A DNA stretch of 64,000 nucleotides from an uncultured Aquimarina sp. (GTDB taxonomy: Bacteria; Bacteroidota; Bacteroidia; Flavobacteriales; Flavobacteriaceae). The stretch is taken from positions 1,240,001 to 1,304,000 of the forward strand of contig NZ_CANMED010000001.1 of NCBI RefSeq assembly GCF_947496855.1, written 5' to 3'. Positions 8,843 through 19,304 of this stretch are shown here, one piece after another (the stretch's first letter is position 1; every line of letters starts with the position of its first letter). The notes beneath the pieces were generated by a model. It was given only the letters and a program-made list of their open reading frames with translations, ran no database searches and had not been told where the DNA came from. The position numbers were made by a program, and so were the translations under genes.

Positions 8843-11650
8843 TTAAATTTCGAGAATGTAGTTTACTAAACTATCAGAATGTTCTAATTGTAGTTTTTTT
8901 CTTAAACGATATCTTTTTATTTCTACACTTTTAACTGAAATATTAACTAATGAAGCTATTTCTTTGGATGATAAATTTAGTCTTAAGTATGTGCAAAATC
9001 GTAAATCATGAGGAGTTAAATTATCATGCTTCTCTTTAAGTTTCTTTATGAAATTTTTATCTACACTATTGAAAGCTTCTTCAAAATGTTTCCAATCATC
9101 CTTATTATTTAAATTTCTATCAATGATTCGTTCTACATTCTTTACTCCATTTCTTTCAAATTCAGATTTTTTAAGTTCTTTTTTGATAGTAGTAAGGATT
9201 TCATTTTTCTTAATGATATTCATTGTAGACGAAGCTAGATCACGATTTTTACTTTCTATATCCTGAGTCAATTTTTCGTTAGTAAGTTTCATTATTTCTC
9301 GTTCACTTTCCAGCTCTTTGAGTTCCAGTTGTTTTTTATTTTCTTCTACTAATTTTTCTTTTTGTTTGGTATAATAGCGCTTATAAGCTCTATGCATAAT
9401 TAATAATAGAATTAGTAATAAAACAGAATAAATAGCAATGGCTACTCTTGAAAAATACCAGGGCTTATCGATAACAAACCTATACTCTACAACATTTTTA
9501 CTTAAAACATTACCTGTTTTTGCTCTAACTTTAAACGTATACTCTCCAAATGGTAAATTTTCAAACACTTTATTAGTTTCTGAAGTCCAAGCGCTCCAGT
9601 CCTCATAGAAACCTTCTAGCTTATATTGAAACTTTGAAATAAGGAATTTGTCATATTCGGGAATTGTATAAACAAAAGAAATAGTATTCAAATTAGATTG
9701 GAAAACAGGGGTTGACTCAGAAACTTCAACCTGTTTAAACTCTGTAGTTTTTTGTTTTACTGAAACTTTTTCAAGAAAAATAGTATGCTCTTTTAAATTT
9801 ACTCTAGATAAATCCAAAATCATATATCCATAGGTAGTTCCTAATAAATACTTCTCCTCTTCGAGGTGCATAACATTTTCGAAACCATTCATTTCCTTTC
9901 TTAGCAAGTAAGGGATAGATACTTTAGTTACTTCTAAATTATCCGAAAATTGGCTTTGAGAAACATAATCTAATTCTTCATCCGTAAAACTCCAGAGTCC
10001 TCCTTTATTATCTTTTATTAGCCTTCCTACATCAACCTGTTCAGCCTCAAAAACTTGATTTACAACATTATCTTGATCAAAAGCTTTGTTTTCCTTATTG
10101 TAAAAAGATACTCCTTCTTTATGTGAATAAAAAAAATCATTCTTGTATTTTGTTATGCTTGAATGTTTACCTTTTATAGTTAGAGTGTCTTTAACTACTT
10201 CTAATACTTTAGAAAATTCATCATCTATCGTAAGACTAAAAAGCCCTTTGTATTCGTGATTAACCCACAATTTGTCATCATATATTTCTAAATATCGAGC
10301 AGAGTAATCAAATCCTTCAACTTTTTGTTTTAATCTCCATTTTCCATTTTTTTTCACCAGTAAACTCAATCCTTCATAATTGCCTTGCAGCAGCCAATCC
10401 GGATGATCTTTAACAGTACGAAAAATCCAAGTTCCCTGAATCCAACTTATGAGTTCCGATATATTGTTTTCTATTAAAAAAGTACCATCATTATGCCCAC
10501 AAAACAATTTTTTATCATAAGAAAAAAGATTCCAAACCTGCCCTTTAGTTCCTTCAACAAAACGGAATGGTTCATATTTATTAATGTTTTTATAAAACAC
10601 CCCTTGATTCGTTCCCAGATATAAAAAATCTTCAAAAACAATTGAGGTATATACAGTACCAATATTCCCTTTATCATCATTAAAACTTTGAACTGGTGAT
10701 TTTATATTTATACAATTAATACCTTTATCCAGTGCTAACCATATATTACCATCTATATCTTCAAAGGAAGACAAAACCGTATTATTACTTAATCCCTTGT
10801 TCTGATTAATTTGATACCTAATCTCTCCTTTTTCCGAAAGATATACTAGACCTTGGGAAATAGTTCCTAAAATAAAACTTCCATCCTTCAGTGTTACACT
10901 ACTGTAAATAGTAGAATTCTTTAATAGATCATCAGACGGTGTCCTCCACTTATTAACTGTTCCTTTTGAAAACTCGAAAAAACCTTTTGTACTAGTTAGT
11001 AATAGAATTCCGTTTTGAGACTTTGAGATATTTACTATTTTATCATTAACCACCTCAGGATCATCTATAGTCAATGTTGGGCTTCCTTTTTCTATTTTAT
11101 AGATTCCATTATTAATATCCTGATAATATATTGTTCCATAAACATTGAATATATTGGTAATGGCTATTTTTGATTCTATAATTGAGATATCCTCATTAGT
11201 AACGTTATAAAGATAAATTCTATCAAGAGACTGAAATAATATCCAATCATCTTGACTGACAATGTGCCAAAATTGCTCATCTTCGATAAGACTTTCCGTT
11301 AAATTTTCTGTTAATGAAGTGTACTCAAGCTTTCCAAAACTATTTTTTTTCCAGTACCCAAAATTCATATAGAACCCTGTATAAATACGTTCTCCAATAA
11401 CTTTAACCGATCTCATAACGGTTTCATTCGGAGTTGGGTAAAGCTCCCATTTTGCTCCATTGAACTCTAAAAGTCCGTTGTTGTTAGCTACATAAATATA
11501 TTTATTATCTGCTTGAGAAATTGACCAGTTTTGAGTTGCTCCTTTATATTCATCTGGCAAATAGACTTCTATCGGCGGTAATTCCTGTGCGGTAACTATC
11601 GTCGTGAATAGAATAAATAAAAATAAAAATGTCTTTTTAATATATTTCAA
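8843..11650 (-). CDS. Membrane-spanning Y_Y_Y-domain transcriptional regulator with LuxR-type HTH
   Basis: A 935-residue one-component regulator of the SusR-like layout. It has a signal peptide (to about residue 21, VTAQELPP), a long periplasmic beta-propeller sensor with Reg_prop-like repeats (about 30-640), a Y_Y_Y domain (about 645-730, ending YTFKVRAKTG), a transmembrane helix (about 735-757), a coiled-coil linker, and a C-terminal LuxR-type HTH (about 870-930, LTPHDLRFCTYLRLNLSSKEIASL). No histidine kinase or receiver domain is present. The start is TTG at 11650, directly after the symporter TAA, with a good signal peptide behind it; no nearby ATG competes. It probably senses glucan oligosaccharides in the periplasm and activates the susC operon that lies downstream on the same strand. 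Confidence 0.85.
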   Translation of the reverse strand: MKYIKKTFLFLFILFTTIVTAQELPPIEVYLPDEYKGATQNWSISQADNKYIYVANNNGLLEFNGAKWELYPTPNETVMRSVKVIGERIYTGFYMNFGYWKKNSFGKLEYTSLTENLTESLIEDEQFWHIVSQDDWILFQSLDRIYLYNVTNEDISIIESKIAITNIFNVYGTIYYQDINNGIYKIEKGSPTLTIDDPEVVNDKIVNISKSQNGILLLTSTKGFFEFSKGTVNKWRTPSDDLLKNSTIYSSVTLKDGSFILGTISQGLVYLSEKGEIRYQINQNKGLSNNTVLSSFEDIDGNIWLALDKGINCINIKSPVQSFNDDKGNIGTVYTSIVFEDFLYLGTNQGVFYKNINKYEPFRFVEGTKGQVWNLFSYDKKLFCGHNDGTFLIENNISELISWIQGTWIFRTVKDHPDWLLQGNYEGLSLLVKKNGKWRLKQKVEGFDYSARYLEIYDDKLWVNHEYKGLFSLTIDDEFSKVLEVVKDTLTIKGKHSSITKYKNDFFYSHKEGVSFYNKENKAFDQDNVVNQVFEAEQVDVGRLIKDNKGGLWSFTDEELDYVSQSQFSDNLEVTKVSIPYLLRKEMNGFENVMHLEEEKYLLGTTYGYMILDLSRVNLKEHTIFLEKVSVKQKTTEFKQVEVSESTPVFQSNLNTISFVYTIPEYDKFLISKFQYKLEGFYEDWSAWTSETNKVFENLPFGEYTFKVRAKTGNVLSKNVVEYRFVIDKPWYFSRVAIAIYSVLLLILLLIMHRAYKRYYTKQKEKLVEENKKQLELKELESEREIMKLTNEKLTQDIESKNRDLASSTMNIIKKNEILTTIKKELKKSEFERNGVKNVERIIDRNLNNKDDWKHFEEAFNSVDKNFIKKLKEKHDNLTPHDLRFCTYLRLNLSSKEIASLVNISVKSVEIKRYRLRKKLQLEHSDSLVNYILEI

Positions 11651-13297
11651 TTATTTAAAATAGATATAGGTAGATATCACAATTAAACATACAACAGCTC
11701 CAACGATCTTAGTATATTTCCAAGGAGTAATATCCACTTCTTTAGTATATTGTTGTTCATATGCTACTTCTCTTGGATACAATTTACCAATAATTAACAT
11801 GATAATGATATTAACTACAAAAAGAATCGCCATAACATGCAAGAAATGTGGATAGGAAGATGCTCCTATACTTTCTAATTCTACAAGGTCAGTTATTCCT
11901 GAAGCTTTTGCCGCTTCTATAGCATTACCTTGTACATAAGATTTTATAAAAAACTGACTAATTATATAAAGTATGGATCCTGATATAATACCGATTTTAC
12001 CAGCAATAGCAGGAACTTTTTTGGTAAGATACCCAACTACAATAATTGTCAAAATAGGAATACTATATATTCCATTTACCTCCTGTAAATAATCAAATAT
12101 ACTGCCGGCGTTTGCAATAAAAGGTGCTACTACCATTGCCATTATTGCTAGTAGAATCCCAAAACTCTTACCGGCCTTTACTACTTGTTTTTCTGTAGCT
12201 TCTTTATTAATGTATTCTTTGTAAATATCTAAACCAAAAAGTGTTACCGAACTATTTAATGCGCTATTAAATGAACTTAAAATAGCCCCAAACAATACTG
12301 CTGCAAAAAAACCAACTAAAGATAATGGTAGTACTTTACTCACTAATTTAGGATATGCTTCATCTGGGTCTCCAAGTTCTCCTTTAAAAATATGGAATGC
12401 GATAATTCCTGGTAATACAACAATTATAGGTCCTAATATTTTTAAAAATGAACCTAACAATAATCCTTTTTGACCTTCTTTAAGATTTTTAGCCCCCAGA
12501 GCCCTTTGAATAATAGCTTGATTTGTTCCCCAATAAAATAATTGGACTAACATCATACCCGTAAATATGGTCGCAAAAGGAATGGAAGAACTTGAATCAC
12601 CAATAACTTTAAACTTTTCAGGGTTTGTAGCCATTAAGGTATTAATTCCTTCAGATATACTACCCTCACCTATTTCTAACAAACCAAAAACAGGTATCAT
12701 AATTCCCCCTATCAATAACCCAACGGCATTTATTGTATCAGAAACAGCTACTGCTTTTAATCCACCAAAAACTGCATAGATAGAACCAATAACTCCAATC
12801 CCAATAACACACACCCAAATAGAAACTTCTTTAGAAACTCCTAATAATTCAGGTACATTAAACATTGTAGTAATTGCGAGAGATCCTGAGTATAAAACAA
12901 CAGGTAAAAATACTACAACATAACCTGTTAAAAATAATCCTGAGGTAATTGCTTTTGTAGTAGTATCGTATCGTCTTTCTAAGAATTGAGGAACAGTTGC
13001 AATACCACCTTTCAAATATCTAGGTAATAAGAAAACTGCTGTAATTACCATAGCAATTGCTGCTAGTGTCTCCCAAGCCATCACTAGGATACCTTCTTTA
13101 TATGAAGCTCCATTTAACCCTACAATCTGTTCTGTAGATAAATTAGTAAGCAATAAGGAACCAGCAATTACCACAGCTGTAAGACTACGACCTCCTAAAA
13201 AATAACCATCTGAAGATGTCTCATCTGTTTTTCTAGTAGCAAAATATGATATAATCGCAACCAAAAGTGTGAATCCTACAAAAGAAATAATACCCAT
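11651..13297 (-). CDS. Sodium:solute symporter (SSS/SGLT-type sugar transporter)
   Basis: A 548-residue inner-membrane protein with about 14 hydrophobic segments. It has SSS-family signatures: the N-terminal GYFLGGRSL, STEQIVGLNGASYKEG, and the core GAILSSFNSALNSSVTLFGLDIYKEY, mentioned here as GAILSSFNSALNS. It is likely to import the glucose or small oligosaccharides released from beta-glucan by sodium symport. Its stop codon is followed immediately by the TTG start of the regulator, so the two are translationally coupled and cotranscribed. Substrate identity is inferred from the polysaccharide locus, because SSS proteins also carry other solutes. Confidence 0.9.
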   Translation of the reverse strand: MGIISFVGFTLLVAIISYFATRKTDETSSDGYFLGGRSLTAVVIAGSLLLTNLSTEQIVGLNGASYKEGILVMAWETLAAIAMVITAVFLLPRYLKGGIATVPQFLERRYDTTTKAITSGLFLTGYVVVFLPVVLYSGSLAITTMFNVPELLGVSKEVSIWVCVIGIGVIGSIYAVFGGLKAVAVSDTINAVGLLIGGIMIPVFGLLEIGEGSISEGINTLMATNPEKFKVIGDSSSSIPFATIFTGMMLVQLFYWGTNQAIIQRALGAKNLKEGQKGLLLGSFLKILGPIIVVLPGIIAFHIFKGELGDPDEAYPKLVSKVLPLSLVGFFAAVLFGAILSSFNSALNSSVTLFGLDIYKEYINKEATEKQVVKAGKSFGILLAIMAMVVAPFIANAGSIFDYLQEVNGIYSIPILTIIVVGYLTKKVPAIAGKIGIISGSILYIISQFFIKSYVQGNAIEAAKASGITDLVELESIGASSYPHFLHVMAILFVVNIIIMLIIGKLYPREVAYEQQYTKEVDITPWKYTKIVGAVVCLIVISTYIYFK

Positions 13298-13445
13298 ATC
13301 TAAATTTTAATGATTTGTTAACGATCATAAAAATATTAGATAATATTGAAGTAGTGTCAATAATAATCCTAAAAAATTAACACTGTATAGTTTTTGTATA
13401 GTTCTTATTGAGAATAAAGCAATGACGTACAAACAATTACAAAAA

Positions 13446-16400
13446 TCACTTCTTATAATGTACAGTATACCTCCAATACGAGAAAGCTCCTAATATTGCC
13501 CAAACAACAAAGCTATAATACACTGCAGAAGGCGTTACCACCTGATCACCACTAGCATAAGAATGTAATCCTTTTAGATAAAAGTTTACTCCAAAATATG
13601 TCATTAATATGGATGAAACTGCAAATACAGACATCAGGTTAAAGAACCATCTCCCCCTTAGACCGGGAACCAATCGCATATGAATCACAAAAGCATACAC
13701 CATAATACTAACCAGTGCCCAAGTTTCTTTTGGATCCCAACCCCAATAACGTCCCCAACTTTCATTGGCCCACATCCCTCCTAAAAAGTTACCAATAGTT
13801 AACATCACAAGACCTATAGTCAATGCCATTTCATTAATAATCGTAATCTCTTTGATATTGATATCCATTCTCTTCTTATTAGACTTGGTCGTTAAAATCA
13901 TTAATAATAATGAAAGTACACCTAAGATAGCTCCTACAAAGAAAGGGCCATAACTCGCCACAATAATTGACACGTGAATCAATACCCAATAAGAATCCAA
14001 AACAGGTTGCAGATTTGCAATAGCCGGATCCGTCCAGTTTTCATGAGCAAAAAATAGAATTATTGCAGCTACAAAAGCTGTTGCCGCAACTGTAAGATTA
14101 CTCTTTTTACCAAAAGCTAATCCTAAAGCCATTGTTGCCCAAGCCACATAAATCATAGATTCATATGCATCACTCCAAGGTGCATGACCTGATACATACC
14201 ATCTAATTATTAATCCGGACGTATGTACCATAAAAATCAATACAGTAATCCCCATAAAGGCTTTTATCAATACTTTTACAAACTTATTCTTGTGATAAAA
14301 TATACCAAAAATGATAATTAGGATAAATAATACACTTGTAATACTGTAGTATTTATATAATGTTCTGAAAATGTCATATTTATTTAATGCGATTTCAGCT
14401 TTAATTTTATCATCCGCTGGCATTACTTCACTTCCAAATTTCGTCTGAAAAGATTTAATACTCTCTATGTACTGATCAGGTTTACTATAATCTCCTGTTT
14501 TTCTTGCTTCCTGCAATGACTGTATATAAATAGGAATGATTTGTCTTGTATATACAGAATCCATTCCAGTAAACTTATGCTCATTTAATTGTGGTACAGA
14601 AACCCATTTATTATTTTCATCTTCGGGAACCGGAAAAACTTTAAGGATTCCACCGCCCAAAGCTTGATTTAATAAATAAAACTTTTCATGAGTTTTCAAA
14701 AAATCTTTCTCAAAACTACTAGGTGTATTTGTGCTACTCGCTTTTTCTAAATATGGATCTAATTTATAAGAGCCATCCTGTTCTACTAAATCTATTAGAG
14801 AAACTCTTCTTTCGGATTTAGAGACACCTAATATTTTTCTAATACTGTCATTATGCCGCTCTATTTCAATAATAGGAATACTATACCAAACGAATGGATT
14901 TTCTACCATTGATACAAAAACCTGATCAGCTGTTAATCCTTCATAAGTATCTTTTTTACTTAACTTACGTAAAAGCTCTGAAGAAAACGTATTAAGAGGC
15001 TTCATCCTACCGCGTTCATCCTGTATGACTATACTACCAAATTTAGCAGCATGTTCTTTACTTACAGCATTCGCTTTAATCACAGAATCTAGTTTAGCTT
15101 TTCCAGGTAAGGTCTGTAAATGGTTTACATGATCTTGCTGTTCTTGTGCAAAAGAAAATATAGAAATGAATAACACCAATAACGCTGTCATAGTTTTCTT
15201 CTTTGTCTTCACTTTATTGAGCATTCGTTCTAGATCCTTAAATCTGGATCCTCTCGTAAATAAAATAAGCATTAAACCAAGATATAATGACATATACCCA
15301 GCATATGTAATCATAGTACCCCAATAATCATGATTTACTGATAATACGGTACCTTTTTCATCAGGATCAAAAGAAGCTTGAAAAAAACGATATCCTTTAT
15401 GATCCAAAACATGATTCATATAGATATCATATGGACGAGGAGTAGTGTTTTCTTCAACAATATCTACTTTACTCATAAACGACTTATATACTTTTTCTGT
15501 CCCTGGTTGTTTTTCGGCTATAAAATCATTCAACTTTAAAGCAAAAGGAAGTTCTAATCGCTTTGATCCATAGTTGAAATACATATCCAGACCTCCCAAA
15601 GAAATCTTTTTCATATCATTGGCATATCCTTTTCCTCCCAACAATTTTACCTCTTTGGTTTCTCCATTAGTCGTTACATCAAAAATAAGTGCATCTTGTT
15701 GTCCTTTTCCTTTTACCTCAATTGGAATAACATCATACATTCCTGTTATTACAGGTTCTGGAATCACAAATTGCATTCCCGCAGTTTGATATAATGAGCG
15801 CAGCATAAGTAGTTGTAAACTATCTTTAATTACCAAGCCTTGCTTTTGATCTGCCATTCTCATATAAGAACCATCAAAGGGTGATTCTATGTAATATTCG
15901 TCATTTTCATATGTAATATTGATAGCTCCTTTTGTAGGGATATTAAAAGCAACCAAAATATTATGAATATTAGAAACTTCTCCTTCTTTTAAATAATGAT
16001 CGTGTCTATTACCATCTCCAGCCTCAACTATCTTTAGATAGTTCTCACCATTCTCTGTTTCTACCAGTCCCATTTCTGCTCCGGTGATGTATTCTTTATA
16101 TTGAATAGTAACGGGTTGTTGATTGTAATCAGTGTCTATTTTAAAATTATTATCTGTCGCCTGTGTTAATTCTAATTGCTCTGAAATTACACGTCTTCGC
16201 GGTTCGCCTTTAATTTCTCCATCAAGAAATGCAGTTAAATAGGTACGTTCTGATAAAAACTCTGAAGTGGTTTCTCCTTCTCGTATAGGCATTACACCTT
16301 CGTAACTAATGTATCTTGTAATAAAAGCACCTAAGAGAATTAAAATAAAAGAAAGATGCATTAATAACGTCGCCCATTTTTCTCTTTTATATAATTGAAA

Positions 16401-16604
16401 CCGTACTATATTTCCACAGAAATTAATCATAAAAAAAGCCATAATAGCTTCAAACCACCAGGCATTATAGATCCAAATTCTGGCTGCGGCAGTACCATAA
16501 CCATCTTCAAGAAAAGTACCTACTGCCATAGAGGTAGCAAAAACTATGAATAAGACCGCCATTAATCTGGTAGAAAATAAAATACTCGCCAATTTCTTTT
16601 GCAT
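13446..16604 (-). CDS. ccsBA: Fused ResB-CcsA cytochrome c biogenesis protein (system II)
   Basis: A 1052-residue fusion of the two system II cytochrome c maturation subunits, which export haem and attach it to apocytochromes. The N-terminal half is ResB/CcsB-like, with transmembrane segments in the first ~110 residues, a large periplasmic domain and another segment near 430-450. A second hydrophobic stretch near 470-490 precedes another periplasmic region. The last ~310 residues are CcsA, with multiple helices and the haem-binding WWD motif WGRYWGWDPKETWALV at roughly 945-960. Fused CcsBA proteins are usual in Bacteroidota. It is divergent from the DUF2520 gene across a 132-bp region. A -7-like TAAATTTG lies on the minus strand at 16624-16631. 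Confidence 0.93.
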   Translation of the reverse strand: MQKKLASILFSTRLMAVLFIVFATSMAVGTFLEDGYGTAAARIWIYNAWWFEAIMAFFMINFCGNIVRFQLYKREKWATLLMHLSFILILLGAFITRYISYEGVMPIREGETTSEFLSERTYLTAFLDGEIKGEPRRRVISEQLELTQATDNNFKIDTDYNQQPVTIQYKEYITGAEMGLVETENGENYLKIVEAGDGNRHDHYLKEGEVSNIHNILVAFNIPTKGAINITYENDEYYIESPFDGSYMRMADQKQGLVIKDSLQLLMLRSLYQTAGMQFVIPEPVITGMYDVIPIEVKGKGQQDALIFDVTTNGETKEVKLLGGKGYANDMKKISLGGLDMYFNYGSKRLELPFALKLNDFIAEKQPGTEKVYKSFMSKVDIVEENTTPRPYDIYMNHVLDHKGYRFFQASFDPDEKGTVLSVNHDYWGTMITYAGYMSLYLGLMLILFTRGSRFKDLERMLNKVKTKKKTMTALLVLFISIFSFAQEQQDHVNHLQTLPGKAKLDSVIKANAVSKEHAAKFGSIVIQDERGRMKPLNTFSSELLRKLSKKDTYEGLTADQVFVSMVENPFVWYSIPIIEIERHNDSIRKILGVSKSERRVSLIDLVEQDGSYKLDPYLEKASSTNTPSSFEKDFLKTHEKFYLLNQALGGGILKVFPVPEDENNKWVSVPQLNEHKFTGMDSVYTRQIIPIYIQSLQEARKTGDYSKPDQYIESIKSFQTKFGSEVMPADDKIKAEIALNKYDIFRTLYKYYSITSVLFILIIIFGIFYHKNKFVKVLIKAFMGITVLIFMVHTSGLIIRWYVSGHAPWSDAYESMIYVAWATMALGLAFGKKSNLTVAATAFVAAIILFFAHENWTDPAIANLQPVLDSYWVLIHVSIIVASYGPFFVGAILGVLSLLLMILTTKSNKKRMDINIKEITIINEMALTIGLVMLTIGNFLGGMWANESWGRYWGWDPKETWALVSIMVYAFVIHMRLVPGLRGRWFFNLMSVFAVSSILMTYFGVNFYLKGLHSYASGDQVVTPSAVYYSFVVWAILGAFSYWRYTVHYKK

Positions 16605-16736
16605 TGTAATTTTTTTAGCTCGGCAAATTTAATGTTTTTGAGAGGATAATCAGACATTCTAATTATCCTATTTATTGGTTTTAACAGAACTATAAAACTT
16701 GTCTAATTTTTAAAGTATCTTCCTTATTTTAGCCAA

Positions 16737-17501
16737 ATGATTACAATTGTTATCCTTGGTGCAGGAAATGTAGCGCAACATTTGTATACAGCTTTTTTAA
16801 ATAAAAAATCTGTAGCAATAATACAGTGCTACAACAGAAAAGGAATACGAATACATAAAGATCAAAAAGAAGGTACTGTTACTAATGATCTAAACAACTT
16901 AAAGAAAGCAGATCTATATATTTTAGCCATCAGTGATGATGCTATAGAAAAAGTATCAAGTGCTCTACCTTTCCATAATAGGTTAGTTGTTCACACTTCT
17001 GGAAGTGCACCAATACAGGCTATTGATCATAAAAATTCTCGTGGAGTTTTCTATCCATTACAAACATTTAGCGCTAAGAAGAAGATTGATTTTAGTGAAC
17101 TTCCGTTTTGTATTGAAGCGGATCAAAAACAAGATGTTATTACTTTGAAAAACCTAGCCTCTATAGTATCGCAAAAGATATATGATGTTTCCTCTGATCA
17201 GAGAAGCGTGTTGCACGTAGCTGCCGTGTTTGTAAATAACTTTACTAATTATATGTTTTCTATTGGAAATGAAATCTGTGAAGAAAATAATGTTCCTTTT
17301 GAAATTTTACATCCTCTGATTCAAGAAACTGCTAAAAAAATAATTGAGATCGAACCAGATATTGCTCAAACTGGACCTGCAATTCGCAAAGATGTTAAGA
17401 CGATTGATCGACATCTCAAAATTTTAAAAGACGATTCACAAAGACAACTATATAAAATGCTTACCAAAGCAATACAATCTAAATATGGAAAAGAGTTATA
17501 A
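16737..17501 (+). CDS. Rossmann-fold DUF2520 oxidoreductase-like protein
   Basis: A 254-residue cytoplasmic protein with an N-terminal NAD(P)-binding Rossmann fold (IVILGAGNVAQHLYTAFL, GxGxxA pattern at residues 6-13) and a C-terminal helical DUF2520 domain (about 130-254). The closest known folds are F420-dependent NADP reductase and ketopantoate/pyrroline-5-carboxylate reductase. The substrate is unknown. It overlaps the next gene by 17 bp, and the pair with a KdsC-like phosphatase is commonly conserved in Flavobacteriia. The reductase reaction is inferred from fold only. Confidence 0.82.
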   Translation: MITIVILGAGNVAQHLYTAFLNKKSVAIIQCYNRKGIRIHKDQKEGTVTNDLNNLKKADLYILAISDDAIEKVSSALPFHNRLVVHTSGSAPIQAIDHKNSRGVFYPLQTFSAKKKIDFSELPFCIEADQKQDVITLKNLASIVSQKIYDVSSDQRSVLHVAAVFVNNFTNYMFSIGNEICEENNVPFEILHPLIQETAKKIIEIEPDIAQTGPAIRKDVKTIDRHLKILKDDSQRQLYKMLTKAIQSKYGKEL

Positions 17502-18009
17502 AGAGTATCTAAAACATATCACCACTTTTATCTTTGATTTCGACGGCGTTCTTACCGACGGAACAGTAATCATTAATACTAATGGAGAATTACTAAGAAC
17601 TATGAATATAAAAGATGGATATGCATTAAAAACTGCAGTTCAACAAGGTTTTAATGTGTGTATCATATCAGGTGGAAAAAATGAAGGGGTTAGAAAGAGA
17701 TTAGAAGGTTTAGAAATTAAAGATATTTATCTGGGTGCTCATCATAAAGTTGATCAACTAAATGAATATATGAACAATAAGAATATCAAAATCGAAAATG
17801 TTTTATATATGGGTGATGATATTCCAGATTTACCGGTGATGAAAATGGTGGGATTACCAACCTGTCCGCAAGATGCCGTAGCAGAAATAAAAGAAGTTTC
17901 TAAATATGTTTCCTTTAAAAAAGGAGGAAAAGGTTGCGTTAGGGATGTTATAGAACAAGTACTTAAAGTACAAGGGAAATGGATCCAAAATTATGATGCT
18001 AAAGCCTAA
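17485..18009 (+). CDS. KdsC-like HAD phosphatase
   Basis: A 174-residue member of the C0 (capless) HAD family that includes 3-deoxy-D-manno-octulosonate 8-phosphate phosphatase. Motif I is DFDGVLTDG with Asp18/Asp20 as nucleophile and acid/base. Motif II is ISGG (SGGKNEGVRKR), and motif III is the GDDIPDLPVM block. Length fits KdsC (170-190 aa). It overlaps the upstream DUF2520 gene and is followed 37 bp later by rdgB, so all three look cotranscribed. It may serve Kdo synthesis or act as a general phosphatase; the sequence does not decide. Confidence 0.85.
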   Translation: MEKSYKEYLKHITTFIFDFDGVLTDGTVIINTNGELLRTMNIKDGYALKTAVQQGFNVCIISGGKNEGVRKRLEGLEIKDIYLGAHHKVDQLNEYMNNKNIKIENVLYMGDDIPDLPVMKMVGLPTCPQDAVAEIKEVSKYVSFKKGGKGCVRDVIEQVLKVQGKWIQNYDAKA

Positions 18010-18046
18010 ATATTTTATCGATCTAACTCAAAAAGATATTTCTTAA

Positions 18047-18619
18047 ATGAAAATAGTATTTGCCACAAATAATCCTAATAAATTAAAAGAAGTACAAGCG
18101 CTGGTTCCTTCTCATATTCAATTATTAAGTTTGACGAATATAGGCTGTACTGAGGATATTCCTGAAACATCCCCTACCATCGAAGGGAATGCAATACAAA
18201 AGGCTCAATATATAAAAGAAAATTATGGATATGATTGTTTTGCTGATGACACAGGATTAGAGGTAGATATCCTAAATGGTGATCCTGGTGTTTATTCTGC
18301 TCGTTATGCAGGAGAATCCAAAGATTCTGATGCCAATATGGATAAACTTCTGAACAACTTAAAGGAAAAAGACAATCGTAAAGCACAATTCAAAACAGTT
18401 GTTGCACTTCATATTAATGGTACGTTAGAAACGTTTACTGGTATTTGCTTAGGTACTATAACTAAACAAAAAAGAGGTGATAAAGGTTTTGGATACGATC
18501 CTATTTTTATGCCAAATGAATACCGTAAAACATTTGCAGAGCTCCCGCTGGAAGAAAAAAATAGCATCAGTCATCGAGCAAAGGCAGTGAAACAATTGGT
18601 AGTCTTTTTAAACAACTAA
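18047..18619 (+). CDS. rdgB: Non-canonical purine NTP pyrophosphatase RdgB/HAM1
   Basis: A 190-residue house-cleaning enzyme that hydrolyses dITP, ITP and XTP to monophosphates and keeps deaminated purines out of DNA and RNA. Family motifs are complete: [12 protein letters not shown] at the N-terminus, [10 protein letters not shown] with the metal-binding acidic residues, [18 protein letters not shown] and the C-terminal SHRAKA. It is the third gene of the plus-strand operon. Its last 4 bp overlap the end of the convergent CPBP-like gene. Confidence 0.95.
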   Translation: MKIVFATNNPNKLKEVQALVPSHIQLLSLTNIGCTEDIPETSPTIEGNAIQKAQYIKENYGYDCFADDTGLEVDILNGDPGVYSARYAGESKDSDANMDKLLNNLKEKDNRKAQFKTVVALHINGTLETFTGICLGTITKQKRGDKGFGYDPIFMPNEYRKTFAELPLEEKNSISHRAKAVKQLVVFLNN

Positions 18620-19248
18620 TCTGCACCTGGAAATGCTAACATCTCCCCCATTCCTACAGTAAAAAGCCAATTTCCATAAATTGCATGTTCTATAGACACC
18701 AAAGTGGTTGATTTTGTCCTTTGATAAGTAAATGCAAATAATAAACCACCTAGAAAAGTGAGTAACTGAACCAGAAAACTCCTTAAAAATATATGAGCCA
18801 ATGAAAAAAGGATTGCATTTATAAAAATAAACAACCACTTATTGTTGATCAAGGATTCATATCGATCATAAAAAAACGTTCTGTATATAATTTCTTGTGG
18901 CCAAACAGATAAAAAGGTGTATACAAACAAGATAACAACCCACAAAATTGGTTTTTGTATTACAATAGAAAACAATTTATCTGGAGCCATCCAAAAAACA
19001 TATAAACTTGTAATTATAATCACAATAGCCAATTTGATAATAGTTTCTTTCCAAAACGGTTTCCAGTAAACCTTATCTGGAAATCTTATTTTCAAAAACT
19101 CCGATCTCTTTAGGTGAAGCAAAATATAAATAAAACCAGTAACTGTTAATCCTACTTTGATAGGAGCAGGATATGAAAACAAGAAACTAACAGGGAGCAT
19201 TACAAATAGAAGGAATAATTCTAATCCTCGAGAAAAAGTAGGGTGCAT
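18616..19248 (-). CDS. CPBP (CAAX/Abi)-family membrane protein, altered first motif
   Basis: A 210-residue integral membrane protein with about six hydrophobic segments. It resembles CPBP intramembrane proteases: [12 protein letters not shown] around 117-128 corresponds to motif 1 (EExxxR), [11 protein letters not shown] around 143-153 to motif 2 (FxxxH), and a later HAIYGN to motif 3. In motif 1 the first of the paired glutamates is Gln, so catalytic competence is uncertain. It is convergent with rdgB. Homologues act as prenyl-protein proteases or bacteriocin self-immunity proteins; the role here is unknown. Confidence 0.8.
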   Translation of the reverse strand: MHPTFSRGLELFLLFVMLPVSFLFSYPAPIKVGLTVTGFIYILLHLKRSEFLKIRFPDKVYWKPFWKETIIKLAIVIIITSLYVFWMAPDKLFSIVIQKPILWVVILFVYTFLSVWPQEIIYRTFFYDRYESLINNKWLFIFINAILFSLAHIFLRSFLVQLLTFLGGLLFAFTYQRTKSTTLVSIEHAIYGNWLFTVGMGEMLAFPGAD

Positions 19249-19304
19249 TGTTTTTATTTTGTACTAATTTCATCATAAAAAATGAAACAAGTCATTTTTT
19301 AACA

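Noticed and set aside
8843..11650. Reading the PUL regulator as a hybrid two-component system (HTCS)
   Set aside because: No histidine kinase, ATPase or receiver motif follows the membrane helix; only a coiled coil and LuxR-type HTH are seen.
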